A program made the translations under genes and the position numbers. A DNA stretch of 64,000 nucleotides from Palsa-506 sp963836355 (GTDB lineage Bacteria; Actinomycetota; Actinomycetes; Streptosporangiales; Streptosporangiaceae). Shown here piece by piece: positions 1 through 9,711 of the stretch (positions are counted from its first letter, which is position 1; each line of letters begins with the position of its first letter). Where the stretch lies: contig CAWIJO010000018.1 in the NCBI GenBank assembly GCA_963836355.1, forward strand, positions 1 through 64,000, in the 5' to 3' direction. The notes beneath the pieces are model-generated. The model saw only the letters and a list, made by a program, of their open reading frames with translations, did not search any database and was not told the origin of the DNA.

Positions 1-115
1 CCCGCGCCTGCGAGACTGACAAGCCGGGATACACCGCGGACCCCGCCACCGGGAACCTGACGGAAACCGCAACGGCATGGACGCAACCGCCGGGACAGCA
101 ACCCCGGCCTGAGCC
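1..115 (-). repeat. Outer part of a dispersed leader-type repeat (partial copy)
   Basis: This stretch is closely similar to 986-1100: both contain the block gcgcctgcgagactga followed by caagccgggatacaccgcgg and further shared segments. It is the far end of another copy of the repeat family described at 846-1015. The hairpin core would lie to the left of the window. Its orientation suggests that it precedes a minus-strand gene outside the window. Confidence 0.6.
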
Positions 116-257
116 TGTGCCCTCAGGGACCGGGAACCGCCGGGGTGAACGCCCGCTCAGCGGCGGCAGAGCGCTGCCGTCAGCCCGCGGAGGCACCGGC
201 CCGTTCAGGGCAGGTGCCGGTCTTGCCCGGGCGGCGGGCCCCGTCCGGATGCTTGTG

Positions 258-512
258 TCAGCCGCGCGGCGTGGCCGGCCCGGCCTGCTGTCCGGGGCGG
301 CAGGGCGGCTGCCCTGCCTCACGGTCTTCTGGCCCCGGATCTGCCAGGCCGGGAGCGTTCCTGCCGGTGGCCTGGAGGGCCTCGGCCAGGGAGGCGCCGT
401 TGCGCTGGATCTTGTCCCGCAGCTGCGCGGACACCCAGGTGACGATCACGTATTCCGGGCGGCGGCCCGGTTCCTGCGGGTGGCCGGCGGCTTTGCCTTG
501 TGGTGGTTTCAT
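258..512 (-). CDS. Hypothetical 84-aa protein
   Basis: This is a small basic and hydrophilic protein starting MKPPQGKAAG. The start ATG is preceded by a strong ribosome site (GGAAGGAG, about 9 nt upstream), which supports it as real. The middle, around residues 20-48, contains EYVIVTWVSAQLRDKIQRNG and looks like a short amphipathic or helical fold. The ends are rich in Pro and Gly. I recognise no family. It lies downstream of the 51-aa zinc-ribbon-like gene on the same strand, with a strong hairpin terminator between them, so it is probably transcribed separately. It belongs to the backbone of the accessory region. Confidence 0.6.
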   Translation of the reverse strand: MKPPQGKAAGHPQEPGRRPEYVIVTWVSAQLRDKIQRNGASLAEALQATGRNAPGLADPGPEDREAGQPPCRPGQQAGPATPRG

Positions 513-542
513 GCGGGCCTGCTCCTTCCGTTCGCCTGGCGC

Positions 543-577
543 GGCAGGCACCCGCCCGTCCGGGGCGGGTGCCTGCC
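543..577 (-). terminator. Hairpin terminator after the 51-aa gene
   Basis: A perfect 15-bp stem (ggcaggcacccgccc and its complement) encloses a 5-nt loop. It sits 8 bp downstream of the stop codon at 586-588. There is no long T tract, as is common for actinobacterial hairpin terminators. Confidence 0.75.
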
Positions 578-585
578 GGGTGCGG

Positions 586-741
586 TCACGCGGCCGTGAC
601 CTCAAGGTCTCCGGCGGGGTCAAACAGGAGCCGCAGGGCGTCGATGCGCTCGTCGGCGCAGGGCCAGCACAGCAGGCCAGCCTCGGCGAAGACCGGGCCG
701 TCGGGCGCGGGCTCGTGGCACTGGCTGCAGATGGCGTCCAT
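586..741 (-). CDS. Small zinc-ribbon-like protein (51 aa)
   Basis: This 51-residue protein starts MDAICSQCHEPAPDG. It has CxxC at residues 5-8 and a second CWPC pair near residue 29, the arrangement of a minimal treble-clef or zinc-ribbon. The acidic C-terminus ends DLEVTAA. The ATG has an AGGGAG ribosome site at good spacing. A hairpin terminator follows the stop directly. The structured repeat at 846-1015 lies about 100 bp upstream and would form its leader. Small proteins of this kind are common on actinobacterial plasmids and ICEs. No specific function can be assigned; DNA or protein binding is a guess from the paired cysteines. Confidence 0.65.
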   Translation of the reverse strand: MDAICSQCHEPAPDGPVFAEAGLLCWPCADERIDALRLLFDPAGDLEVTAA

Positions 742-845
742 GTCGTGCTCCCTTCGGGGGTGGTCCCGGTGGCGGGGTCCTGGTTCGTGGTGTGTTCCGG
801 CGCCGGAAGGAAGCGCAGGCGTAATAGGGCGGGAGGGCAACCGGG

Positions 846-1015
846 TGGCCCGGGCGGCGAAGATGTTTTCCAGCGGGCAAAGAAAGAGCGCCGGCGAAGC
901 CGGCACCAAGGGAACGGCCCGCGCCAGGGAAAAGATCTCTGGCTGTCCGGAGCGAGCGCAGCGAGAGCCCGGTTGCGCTCCCGGCCGCGCCTGCGAGACT
1001 GAGCAAGCCGGGATA
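846..1015 (-). repeat. Dispersed structured repeat, copy A (leader of the 51-aa gene)
   Basis: The core has an outer imperfect stem (860-878 against 917-938) enclosing a perfect inner hairpin gccggcgaagccggc at 890-904. A conserved block gagcgcagcgagag and a distal block ending in caagccgggata follow. The same architecture occurs at 9535-9711 and 33007-33190, with compensating differences in the stem: ttttcc/ggaaaa pairing here, tttccc/gggaaa in the other copies. In each case the repeat lies 100-240 bp upstream of a minus-strand gene. Confidence 0.75.
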
Positions 1016-1326
1016 CACCGCGGACCCCGCCACCGGGAACCAGACGCAGGACGGCCGGCATGGACGTGACCGCCGCAGGGAGTGCCACCCGAGCCTGAGC
1101 CCGTGCCGTCAGGGATCCGGCAACCCGGTGAACCCGCTCACCAGCACCGGCGCCATGCACCTGGCCGCGCAGCCGCGTACCGGGCTGACCGGCGCCGACC
1201 TGGCGCACGTCGTTCCTTCTGGCGGCTGCGGCCGCGGGCACCCAGGACGACGCAGTGGCCCGGGCCGGCGGGAGTGGTTCCCCGCCGGTCCGGGCGCCCA
1301 TGGTCAGCGCGGCGGCTCGCCGCGGT
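1016..1326. other. No gene seen
   Basis: About 310 bp separate the repeat from the end of the DUF2786 gene. The distal repeat extends to about 1100. Beyond that I see no convincing coding region or hairpin. Confidence 0.4.
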
Positions 1327-2058
1327 TCACCGGCCGCCGATCGCCTTCCCGGCCGTGCCGGGGAGGCGGCTGCCGCCGAGGTCGGCCTGCTGGCCCTTGG
1401 CGTAGCCGGTGCCGTATCCGCTGCCGCTGTAGGTGACCTTCGCCGTCCGCGTGACGGGATACGCCTGCTGCACGGCGCGGCTGATCACCTGCTTGCGGTC
1501 GGCCAGCACCAGCGCCGCGCCCGTCCCGGACCCGGCCTGCGGTGCGGTGGCCTCGGCGGCGGCGTGCTGCTCGGCGGCGCGGACGCGGGCGATCACGGCG
1601 GTGGTGAACCCGAGCAGCCAGCTGCGCCGCCACGCCCGCGGACTCCGCGTCCACGCGGGCACCGGCGCGCCGGCAAGACCCTGCCACATCTGCACCAGCA
1701 GGGACGTGTAGAGCATGTCGGCGCGCTCGATATCGGACTCGTAGCCGAACATGTGGATCCGGGTGCCCGGCGCGGAGCTGGGCAAGATGATGCACTGGCA
1801 GCGCATCGCCGAGGCCAGCCCGCACAGCAGGTGCGCCTGCACCCGGGCCCACGGGTTCGGCACCGTGATCACCCGGTTCGCCGGCTGGTCGGTCTCCGGC
1901 CGGGCCGCGGCGAGCAGCGCCCGGTCGATGCCGTAGCGTGCCATCAATTCGGCGGCCTTGGCCGTTAGCGCCTCGGCTTCCGGGCCGGTCACGCCGGCCG
2001 ATTCAGCCTTGGCGAGGAGCTTGCGGACGCGCTCCAGCAGCACGTTGTCACTAGCCAT
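1327..2058 (-). CDS. DUF2786 domain-containing protein
   Basis: The 243-aa product starts MASDNVLLERVRKLLAKAES. The first 45 residues are a clear DUF2786 domain, with the pattern RKLLAKAES...EAEALTAKAAELMARYGID. The rest is a helical region containing a basic DR/KQ segment and a Gly/Ser-rich tail (YSGSGYGTGYAKGQQAD). DUF2786 proteins are frequent on actinobacterial mobile elements and their biochemical role is unknown. The ATG at 2058 has a GGAAGG ribosome site. A longer start is possible, but the added residues overlap the hairpin terminator at 2100-2130 and look non-coding. This is one of the few backbone genes here that is intact. Confidence 0.85.
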   Translation of the reverse strand: MASDNVLLERVRKLLAKAESAGVTGPEAEALTAKAAELMARYGIDRALLAAARPETDQPANRVITVPNPWARVQAHLLCGLASAMRCQCIILPSSAPGTRIHMFGYESDIERADMLYTSLLVQMWQGLAGAPVPAWTRSPRAWRRSWLLGFTTAVIARVRAAEQHAAAEATAPQAGSGTGAALVLADRKQVISRAVQQAYPVTRTAKVTYSGSGYGTGYAKGQQADLGGSRLPGTAGKAIGGR

Positions 2059-2099
2059 CGTGGTAGGTCCTTCCACGGGAAACGGACGGGGAGATGGAT

Positions 2100-2130
2100 G
2101 TGCGCGGGCCGGGATGTCCGGCCCGCGCAC
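2100..2130 (-). terminator. Hairpin terminator after the DUF4192 gene
   Basis: A 13-bp perfect stem (gtgcgcgggccgg and its complement) with a 5-nt loop lies just past the 3' end of the DUF4192 remnant and before the DUF2786 start. Confidence 0.7.
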
Positions 2131-2145
2131 GGCGGAAAGGGGTGG

Positions 2146-2304
2146 TCAGTCGCTGGCGGCACCGGCGCCGGAGCCCGGCGGTCGGCGTAGCTGGCGGCGA
2201 CTTCGTCCGGGGTCATCGGCGGGGTGGCCATCGACGGCGGCGCCCCGGCGTCGAGGGCGTCGTGGAGTCAGCAGCGCCATCGAGTAGTCCGGGATGTCGT
2301 CCAG
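2146..2304 (-). pseudogene. DUF4192 gene, 3' fragment
   Basis: Translated on the minus strand this begins DDIPDYSMALL and, after a one-base insertion, continues LHDALDAGAPPSM and MTPDEVAASYADR. It is the C-terminal end of the DUF4192 protein whose 5' part lies at 7958-8869. Joining the two pieces at the shared 7-bp sequence ctggacg (minus strand) restores the frame exactly as ERALDDIPDYSM. The 5.65-kb insertion between them is the decayed Tn554-like element. The terminator at 2100-2130 marks the original end of the gene. Confidence 0.8.
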
Positions 2305-2779
2305 TTTGCTGAACGATCTTGATGTAAACATGTGCTGACCTGGGCTTTTACGTCGCGTGCATGTGTGTGACGTACTCGTCGATGCCGAGGAGCCTCCGGT
2401 CGTGGCGGCGAGGTCGGCCGTAAGCCCGAGCGCAGCAGCTAGCCTGCCGCTGGGATGATGGCGGACGGCGCCCCCGGCTCATGGCGCTTCTGCAGGGAGC
2501 CGGTTACGTGGCCGCTCGCTGAGCTAGTGCCGTGACGCCAACGTTTGCCTCATGACTCCCAGGTCGATGCGGCTGTCGGCCGACGCCTGATCCTGATATG
2601 GGTGACTTGCGAGCCATCAGATGGAAGCCGTTCGGTTCGCAGGTACCCTGCCCGCTTGCCAAAGCCGGCGGAAGTGCGGGCAGGCGGGCATACGTTGCGC
2701 GCGGTCCAGTCACCACGCCCTGTGCATGGAGTATGGACACGTCGGCGCGCGATGTTCCGATAGCGGATCGCTATCCGGG
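2305..2779. other. Left end of Tn554-like copy 1, no gene seen
   Basis: This holds the conserved left-end block (2334-2373, rich in acgt motifs). Otherwise I find no convincing coding region. Confidence 0.5.
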
Positions 2780-3239
2780 CGCGCCATCCGGCCTGCGCGC
2801 TCTGCGGCGTCCGCCGGAGCGGCGATTGCAGACGACGGACCGCTTGCTCATAACGGTCGATCCGGGCGGCCACATCCGGGGTGCTGGCCAGCCGGCGGTT
2901 GTTGGCGAGGTTATCGGCAGATCGGCCAGCTTGACCTCCCGCGCGAGGTCATCGCAGGCCACCTTCTCGATGTACTGCTCGTAGCTCTCGTCCGGCCGGT
3001 GCGTCAAGGCGACCACGGTGGCGACGACATCTTCCGGAAGGTCCGCCTCCCGCAGCCGGTCGGGACCCACCTCCGTGTCCTCGATCACGTCATGGAGCAC
3101 AGCAGCCATCTGTGCCCGCAAACTGGACTGCCAGCATCACCCGCAGCGGGTGGAGAATGTAGGGCTGCTTCGGTGATGGATACCGCTGCCCCCGATGTGC
3201 CCAGCAGGCCAGCGTGATCGCCCGCTCCAGGCTCGGCAT
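2780..3239 (-). pseudogene. HD-domain (RelA/SpoT hydrolase-like) protein, frameshifted
   Basis: Three reading frames together rebuild a small HD-domain protein. The N-terminal part reads MPSLERAITLACWAHRGQRY and QPYILHPLRVMLAVQ. The next piece reads MAAVLHDVIEDTEV with the HD pair and EDVVATVVALTHRPDESYEQY. The last reads VKLADL and AARIDRYEQAVRRL. This is the pattern of small (p)ppGpp-hydrolase-like HD proteins. The frameshifts are near 3100 and near 2910. It lies inside Tn554-like copy 1 as cargo, downstream of the tnpC-like gene. It is not expected to be functional as sequenced. Confidence 0.7.
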
Positions 3240-3507
3240 CCTGGCTGATCTTCCAATGCTCGCATGAAGGCCGGCCCCCATCCCTCGGCCGCGTAGCAGG
3301 CCAGGGAGACGCCGACGCCACAGCGGCCGGGGCGTGGGCGAGGCGGGCGGCCAGCCCTGCCGCGAACAGCGCGGTGGCCAGCGCCGCCCACCGCACTTCG
3401 GGCAGTGACCGCAGCCCGGCCCGCCGGGAGCGGGCGCGGGGGTCCGGCCCGCGACAGGCTGACCGACCTTGAGGAGCTCGATATCCAGCCGATATGCGAT
3501 CCGGGCG

Positions 3508-4094
3508 CTACGGGGTCCCCTGGCCGGGGAGGAGGGATTCGGCGAGGTCGGCTTCGAGGCGGGCGATGCGGGTGTCGAGGAAGCGGTTGTTCTCGCGGGC
3601 GGCCTTGAGCCGCTCGGTGAGCTGCTGGCTGTCAGCGGTGAGCTTACGGTTCTCCTGGCGGAGCACCCGGTTCTCGATGGTGATCCTCTCGACGGCGTCG
3701 GCAGGGAGGTCAATTTCGAGGTCGCGGATGCGGCCGAGGAGCTTGCCGATCTGGTCTCGCTGCTTGCTGATCTCGGCGTATGCGGCCTTGAGGGCGTCCT
3801 CGGCGTTAAGCGCGCGGTCCCTCCAGGGGGCCTGGCTGGCGTCCCGGCGGCGGCTGGCGGTTACGTCGGCAGCTGGACGATCGGCGACGGCGTCGGCGAG
3901 GAGCTTCCTGGCTTGCTCGTTCTGGTAGAGGAAGGTGCGGGAGACCTCGGCCCGGCGCGCGACCGCGGCCGTTGGACCGGGATGCGGTCGCGGCGCATCT
4001 GGCGGAGCGCGTCGCGGACGCGGTGGAGCAGCTGCTCAGTGCTGGCCTGCCGGGCCTGGATGGCGGCCTCGGTACGGGTCGCGTCGCTGCTCAT
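3508..4094 (-). pseudogene. TnpC-like (DUF6262) protein, frameshifted
   Basis: The start MSSDATRTEAAIQARQAST is followed by a helix-turn-helix-like segment (RRAEVSRTFLYQN) and a coiled-coil C-terminus ending NRFLDTRIARLEADLAESLL. One frameshift near 3955 joins the two parts. The order of segments matches the intact homologue at 22356-22937. The start overlaps the end of the tnpB-like gene. In Tn554 the third gene, tnpC, modulates the frequency and orientation of transposition. DUF6262 proteins occupy the same position in actinobacterial elements. Confidence 0.7.
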
Positions 4095-6670
4095 CCGGCC
4101 GTCTCCTCCTGGCCGGTGAGGGCGGCGAGGTCGCTGGCCAGAAGTTCACGGCCCAGATCGCTGGAAGTAGTCCTGCGGGCCGCCGCAGGTCCAGGGCGAG
4201 GGCCTGGTCGAGGAGCCCGAGCCCGGCGAGGGCTTTCTCCAGGCCCTCGATGGCGCGGGCGGTCGGCTCGAACGACCTTGTGCAGGAAGTCGGCGATTTC
4301 GTCGGTCGGGGGCGCGTTCGGCGAGGGACCGCCATTGCTCCTGTTTGCGCCGCCAGTAGAGGAGGTCCGCGCCGGACAAGACGAACTTGTCGCAGTTGGC
4401 GCAGTCCAGATTCCACGGGCAGGCGCCGCCGTCGACGACGGGCTGGAAGGTGCAGAACCCTCCCTCGGCGGGGGTGCTGCGGCGGCGACAGGTCCAGGGC
4501 CAGCGTCATGGCCTCCTGCCGGGCGCATCGGGGTAGGTCCGCCGGAGAGCAGCTCTCCCGGGTCGGCCGAGCCGGGCCCGGCGACCCAGATGGCGCTGGA
4601 GGAGGTCGTCGAGGTCGGTAGCGGGAGACCTTGGCGTAATGCTCAGCCATCCGGTCGCTGACGTGGCCGAGGGATCTTCCGGATATGGGCCAGGCTCGCC
4701 CCGGCGCGCAGCAGGCTTGGTGGCCAGCGGTGTGGCGGGCCTGATGGGGGACCGTGTTCGCCGAGGTCGAGGCTGCCGAGCCACACCCGAACGCGGGTGT
4801 TGAAGTTGGTGTAGGAGATGGACTTCTCTTCGGCGGGTTGCGGATCCTGGTGGGGAACAACGCGAATCGCGGGTGCGTCTCGCCGGGCGCGGGGGGCGGC
4901 CGTGCCGATGCTCGAACGGGTCAGGGTCTTCTCGGCGGACATCGATGCGGGCGTAGAGGATCCTCGGGGATGCCGGATGGCCTCGTTGTAGTTGCCGACC
5001 TTGGTCTGGTCGTGCCAGAGCATCGGCAGGCCGCGGTAACGGCCGATGCAGTCCAGCCTCAGCTTGAGGACTTCGCTGCAGCGGCGCCCGGTGCAGACGA
5101 TCGCCTCCCAGGTATCACGCACGCCCGATGTCGTTGGGGTCGAGCTTCTCCAGTTCCCGGAGGTTGGCTTCGTCGGCTAGGGCGCGGCGCGACGTCGTCG
5201 GTGAAGGGGCTGCGGGAGCGTTTCTGGTCGATCCGGGGCCGGGAAGCGCGGTGAGGAACCTCTGGTCCAGGCCGATCTGGTCGGCATAGCCGGTTCCAGC
5301 GCCCAGAACATGAGGCGGTGGCCGTAGTTGAGCACTGGTCCGCATGGTCGCTTCGGTGACGAGCGACGGCTTCTCGTTGCTGCGGACCCCGCCCAGCGAC
5401 TTCAGGCCGTGGCTGTGCCGGTGCCGCTGGTGCGGCGAACTGCTGCGCGTGCTCGCGCTCGCAGCGCCTGGGGTCATGACCGCCGCCGGGGCGCATCGAT
5501 CTCCAGGAAGGCGCTCAGCTCGATGCAGGCCCGCCGGAGGTGGTGGAACGTCATGCGGCTGCGGGGACACTGGGGCGAGCGCAGGATCTCGGCCAGCTGC
5601 TCCCAGAGCAGGTCACGCAGCCAGCGCTGGGAGACGCTGGTAAGGCCGAAGTAACTGCGGGCATCGCCGAAGCGGCGGCCGAAATGCTCGGTCTCGATGT
5701 AGCCGGCGTCCTTGGTGTCAGCGGGGGCATAGTAGATGCAGCGCAGCCCGTTGCTGATCTCCAGGCACATCATCCGGTCCCTGGGAGCGTAGTTCCCGCT
5801 GGGCGCAGGCTGCCCAGCCGGCGTGATGGCGAACTCTGCCAGCGAGACCATCTCGCTGGCCCGGCACAGGTCCGCGAGACCCTGGATCCAGTGAACGTGC
5901 CAGGCCGACCGCTTCTTGAACTGGGCATGCTGATGCAGGCCCCACTGGATCTCCGCCTTGATGAGCGGCCGCAGCCCCCGCAAGTTGATGAGGCCGAGCC
6001 GGTAGGCTGGCGCGGCTCCCGCGCACCACTGGCAGAATTCTGCCTCGTCAGGAACAACTGGACAGGCCCGTCCGGATGCTTTCGCCACGGACGGAGCCGG
6101 GCACCGCCTGGTTTCTCGTCCGTTCTGTAGCGTTTCATATGGCCCCAGCACAGGCCTGTCATGTTCCCGCTAGGTCAGGGCAGACAGCGACCTGGCTATC
6201 GCTGAAGCCAGGAAGCGCCGGCTGCGCGCTCAGCCACTCCTGCAGCGCCTGGCCCTTCGGCGGCTCGCGTCTTCCAGCGGGTTTCGTGGGTCTTGCAGAG
6301 CGGCACCTCCCGGCGGTCGGCGGCTGGCCGGGGCAGAGCGAGGCAGCGCGCTGGAGGGACGCTGTCGCTCGCCTGGCGGGGCGGTGGCTCGATGCGAGGA
6401 AGGCCGCCTGGGTGCCGCCTGCCTGCCGCGCCTGGCGCCACTCCGTCCGGTGCGCATCGCAGAGTCCGTCGTTGTCGATCTTGACCCGTCCCGCAGTCAC
6501 CCACGACGCATTCCCATCCGTAGACCGGATGCTGGGGCGGCGATCGCGATCAGGTCACTGCGATAGAGCGGGTCGAATCCTGGTGCCTCTATTAGCGCCG
6601 TCAGCGGCTCCAGCCGATCCGCCTGGCCCAGGCTGGCGTCTTCGTTCTCCAGGACCTTCAGCCCGGTCAT
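4091..6670 (-). pseudogene. TnpB-like tyrosine recombinase, multiply frameshifted
   Basis: The start MTGLKVLENEDASLGQADRL lies 8 bp after the tnpA stop. Pieces in all three frames align in order with the copy-2 tnpB at 22937-25533. They are an N-terminal cysteine-rich part (VYGWECVVGDC and LCDAHRTEW), a long intact middle segment at about 5474-6151 (HFGRRFGDARSYFGLTSVS, LRDLLWEQLAEIL), and C-terminal pieces with GRRCSEVLKLRLDCIGRY, SDRMAEHYAKVS and a final zinc-type region. At least four frameshifts are present. The product would be the second recombinase subunit of the element, now non-functional. Confidence 0.7.
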
Positions 6671-6678
6671 GACCCGCC

Positions 6679-7837
6679 TCAGACCCGGTCGAGCGCCGCC
6701 ATGAACTTCGGATCGTGGAGATCGGTGTGGCCGTAGGTCTCCTCGACTGTCTTGGCTGAGGCCCAGCCGCCCGCATCCGCGCGAACAGGGTGTTGCTGTT
6801 CGAGGCGTCCAGCACCGCGGTCGCGAATCCGTGGCGCATGGCGTGCGGGTTCGTCCGGCCCAGGCCCAGCTGCTTCCCGGCCCGGCCCATCATCTGCCGG
6901 ACCCCTGCGGTCGACAGCGGCTCGCCCCGCTGCGGGCCCTTCAGCTGGACCAGCAGCATCCCGTGGGCCGCGTCCGCCGGATACTCCGTCGTCAGGTACT
7001 CGAAGTAGGCGTGGATCATCGCCGGGCTCGCCCGCCGGATCTGCCCGCCCTGCAGGTCGCCGTTCTCGATAACCCACGGATGCTTGGCCTTGGCCCGGCT
7101 CCTGTTCGGGTTGGCTCTGGTGGCAGATGTGAACGTGCGGCGTGACGCAGTCGCCGCAGTCCGACTTCTCCCGCAGGTGCAGGTCGACCAAGTGCAGCCC
7201 GCACAGCTCTCCGACCCGGAACCCGCCGTCGCTCAGCCATGTCACGATCATCTTGTTTCGCGGCGCACCGCAGGTCATCGACTAGCTTCTCCCTCGCGCC
7301 CTCGGCGAGCATCTTCGGATGACGCCGCTGCACCGTCTGCGCTGGACGCAGCGGGTTGGCTGGAAGATCCGGGCCACGCGCCCCAGGAACATCCGCCGCC
7401 GGTCGGCCTTGGCGGGCAGGCGCTTGCGGTCCAGGCTCGCCCGCTAGCCCCTGATTGGCTCCCTGCGTGCCCTGGAACTGGTAGAAGCGCTCCAAGCACG
7501 CCGCCGCGCTGTCCAGCGAGCTCTGCGAGTACGGCTCCTTGCCCGCCCGCCAGGGCCTGCCGTACGGCCCGGCGTACTCCGCGCCGACAGCCGCCATGTA
7601 CCGGCTGAGGTCCCGCATCGTCACCGCGCCCGGTGACAGGCTCTCGAATTCCAGCCACCGCAGGTGATCCACCAGCAAGTACGCATACGCCCGGTCGGTC
7701 CCGCCGTTGCAGGTACGCAGGAACCCGTCACCCAGCCGGTGGCACCTCGCCGTCGGGTGCAGGATCGCGTATGCGACCCGTCCCGGCGGGAACACCACCT
7801 CCTGCACCCGCAAATCCCCGATAACCGGCCTCTTCAC
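6679..7837 (-). pseudogene. TnpA-like tyrosine recombinase, frameshifted
   Basis: It begins at GTG with KRPVIGDLRVQEVVF, parallel to RAGLIVGDLRVQMVV of the intact copy at 25530-26720. An N-terminal core-binding domain (YLLVDHLRWLEFESL) is followed, after shifts near 7440 and 7270, by the catalytic part. That part includes WLSDGGFRVGELCGLHL (Arg), PHAMRHGFATAVLD (HxxR) and TVEETYGHTDLHDP (Tyr). The catalytic residues are recognisable, but the reading frame is broken. The gene starts 120 bp from the right end of the element, a spacing similar to that of copy 2. Confidence 0.75.
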
Positions 7838-7957
7838 TGACAGCCACCCCCATGGCCACGACGACGTCCCGTACGTCGAAGGCCGTCAGGTTAAGCGATC
7901 CGAAGATCCACGGGAGAAAGCCACGCCGACATTCGCAACGCTCACTAGGTTCGGTTA

Positions 7958-8869
7958 CGTCCAGCGCGCGTTCCAGCGCGATGTTCGCCAGCGTGCCGTC
8001 GCCGCACTGCCAGGCGGTGAACGCCAGCAGCGACGCCGGAGCGGCCACGTACCCGGGCCGGGCCCGGCGGACCACGTCGGTCCACAGCCGCCGGTGCGCG
8101 TCGCGGTGATCCGGGTCCATCCGGGCCCAGGCATCATCGCGGACCCGCACCGAGGTCAGCACGAGCGCCAGCCAGGCGTGCCGGACCGGCGAGCTGATCG
8201 TCCGGCCGTCGCGGTAGGCCTGGACCATCGTCCGGACGGCGGCCAGGCCCGGGCCCGTCCAGGGCCCGCGGCCCGCCGGTGACGGCGAGCCGGGTCGGCG
8301 GCCCGCTCGGCCCGCCGGGTCGCCTGCGCCATCGCCTCGGCAACAGGACCGGTCAGCGGCGCGATCGTGGCGGCCAGCGCGTCCCGCCCGGGCAGCACCG
8401 GCAGCCCGGCGTCCGCCAGGACCGCGCTCGCGGGATGCCCGGCCGGGTCGAACGGCATGCCCTCGGCCGGGCAGCACGACGGCTCGCCGCACAGGTAGGA
8501 CCAGAACCGGCCGTCCTGCACCCGCAGCACGTCCAGCAGCGCCACCCCTTCGCGGGACGCCATGTCGCGGATGGCGTCGGCGACCGGGGTGACCAGCGGG
8601 CCGGGACCGTACCCGGCCACGGTCGCGGTGGTCAGCTGGTAGCGGCCCAGGATGCCGGCGGCGTGCGCGGCGATCGCGGCCGCCGCAGCCGTGTCGGGCG
8701 GGTCGGGCAGGTCATAGCGCAGCCCGAACTTGATCCGGCCGGCCGGCGGCGCGACGCCGAGCACGACCAGGCTGGATTCAGGGGTGAAGCCGAGCAGGTG
8801 CGGGACAACGGCCAGCAGCCCGGCCGGGGAGCTGATCCGCAGCCGCTGCTGGCGTGGAGAAGCATTCAT
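7958..8869 (-). pseudogene. DUF4192 domain-containing protein, 5' fragment
   Basis: The ATG at 8869 follows GGAAGG. A GTG one codon earlier is an alternative. The N-terminus (LRISSPAGLLAVVPHLLGF, then PESSLVVLGV) is typical of DUF4192, a family of unknown function common in actinobacteria and often on their plasmids. The middle contains RVQDGRFWSYLCGEPSCCP. At least two frameshifts fall around 8240-8290. The C-terminal conserved part reads AWLALVLTSVRVRDDAWARM and ANIALERALD. At that point the Tn554-like element interrupts the gene, and it continues at 2304 on the other side. It follows the ssb-like gene, separated by the terminator at 8915-8940. Confidence 0.8.
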
Positions 8870-8914
8870 CACGGGATTCCTTCCGTGACGGAACGGGACG
8901 GGCAGACATGGGAG

Positions 8915-8940
8915 CGGGGGCGGGCAGCTGCCCGCCCCCG
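8915..8940 (-). terminator. Perfect palindromic terminator after the ssb-like gene
   Basis: This is a 26-bp perfect palindrome (cgggggcgggcag and its complement). It lies 14 bp past the stop of the ssb-like gene and 45 bp before the DUF4192 start. Confidence 0.7.
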
Positions 8941-8954
8941 CCAGGTGAAGGGGT

Positions 8955-9411
8955 CTAGGAGGTGGTGGTGACGCCGCGCAGCACCCGCAGCTCGGCCTGC
9001 TCGCCCGCCGGGAGGTCGCTGGGCTCGCCGTTCGCGGCGGCCAGCCGGGCGGCCTTGCGGTCGGCGAACCCGGTCCGCAGGGTGTCGAACGCCATCGACG
9101 CGGCGATCTCGCGGGCCCGCAGGGTGACCCGGGCGCGGGGCTCGCCGGTGCCGGTCGCGGCCCACGCCTCGGCGATCAGGTCATCGGCCACGACGGTGAC
9201 CCGGTCGCCCTTGCGGACCGACTCGCCGGTCCGGGTGGCCAGCAGCCCGAACGCGGTGACCTTGATCCACCGGGTGATGCCCTCGCCGGCGCCGCGGGCC
9301 GGGATGTCCAGGGCCAGGCGCAGCTCGACGCCGTCGGTGCCGTCGCGGGTGGTGAAGGTGCGGGGGTCATCGCCGAGCCGGCCGGTGACGGTGATGCGAG
9401 ATCGGGTTCAT
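8955..9411 (-). pseudogene. Single-stranded DNA-binding protein, frameshifted at codon 5
   Basis: The start MNPIS has a GGAGGAAGCC ribosome site. An extra base just after codon 5 shifts the frame. With it removed the product reads ITVTGRLGDDPRTFTTRDG, then ITRWIKVTAFGLLATRTGES and RKGDRVTVVADDL, a plain SSB OB-fold. The tail is ARVTLRAREIAASMAFDTLR with an acidic, Gly-poor end rather than the DDDIPF tip of replicative SSBs. Divergent SSBs of this sort accompany plasmid or ICE replication and transfer. The copy-B structured repeat lies 124 bp upstream. The shift may be a sequencing error or a true inactivation. Confidence 0.75.
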
Positions 9412-9534
9412 GGCTTCCTCCGTGAGGCACGTGGCCGGGAGGGATGGCCGCCCTGGTGGCGGGCCTGGGGACTGCGGGCCCTTCCCGGCAGTCAGAGCCA
9501 GCGCCGCGCAGGCAGGGGCCCGTCACACCGGCCG

Positions 9535-9711
9535 GCCCGGGCCGGCCAAGATGTTTCCCGCGGGCCCAAAAAGGCAGGACAGCGCCGGCGAAGCCGGCAC
9601 CAAGAAGGGGTGGCCCGCGGCCGGGAAAGATCTCTGGCCGGCCCGGGGCGAGCGCAGCGAGAGGCCGGTTGCGGGAACCAGCCAAGCGGCGCAAGCTGAC
9701 AAGCCGGGATA
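9535..9711 (-). repeat. Dispersed structured repeat, copy B (leader of the ssb-like gene)
   Basis: The outer stem 9548-9567 pairs with 9612-9633 (cccgcggccgggaaagatct on the right side). The inner hairpin gccggcgaagccggc is at 9584-9598. These are followed by the conserved blocks gcgagcgcagcgagaggccg and caagccgggata. It is the closest copy to that at 33007-33190. Confidence 0.75.

Larger units (their letters stand above)
2305..7957 (-). mobile_element. Tn554-like element, copy 1 (decayed)
   Basis: Its boundaries are set by rejoining the DUF4192 gene. The 7-bp sequence cgtccag occurs at both ends (2298-2304 and 7958-7964). The element holds tnpA-, tnpB- and tnpC-like genes in that order on the minus strand, with tnpA starting about 120 bp from the right end, plus an HD-domain pseudogene as cargo near the left end. 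All are frameshifted. The left-end sequence 2334-2373 matches 18697-18736 of copy 2 at 30 of 40 bases. No terminal inverted repeats are evident, as expected for tyrosine-recombinase transposons of the Tn554 type. Confidence 0.75.

Noticed and set aside
547..573. Possible CRISPR-like or clustered palindromes among the accessory hairpins
   Set aside because: The hairpins at 543, 2100, 8915, 18060 and 30998 are single, have different sequences and each follows a stop codon. They are terminators, not an array.
145..1301. Long open frames on both strands across 145-1301
   Set aside because: They are Arg/Pro/Gly-rich shadows typical of high-GC DNA. The small genes at 258-512 and 586-741 have ribosome sites and terminators, and the long frames do not.
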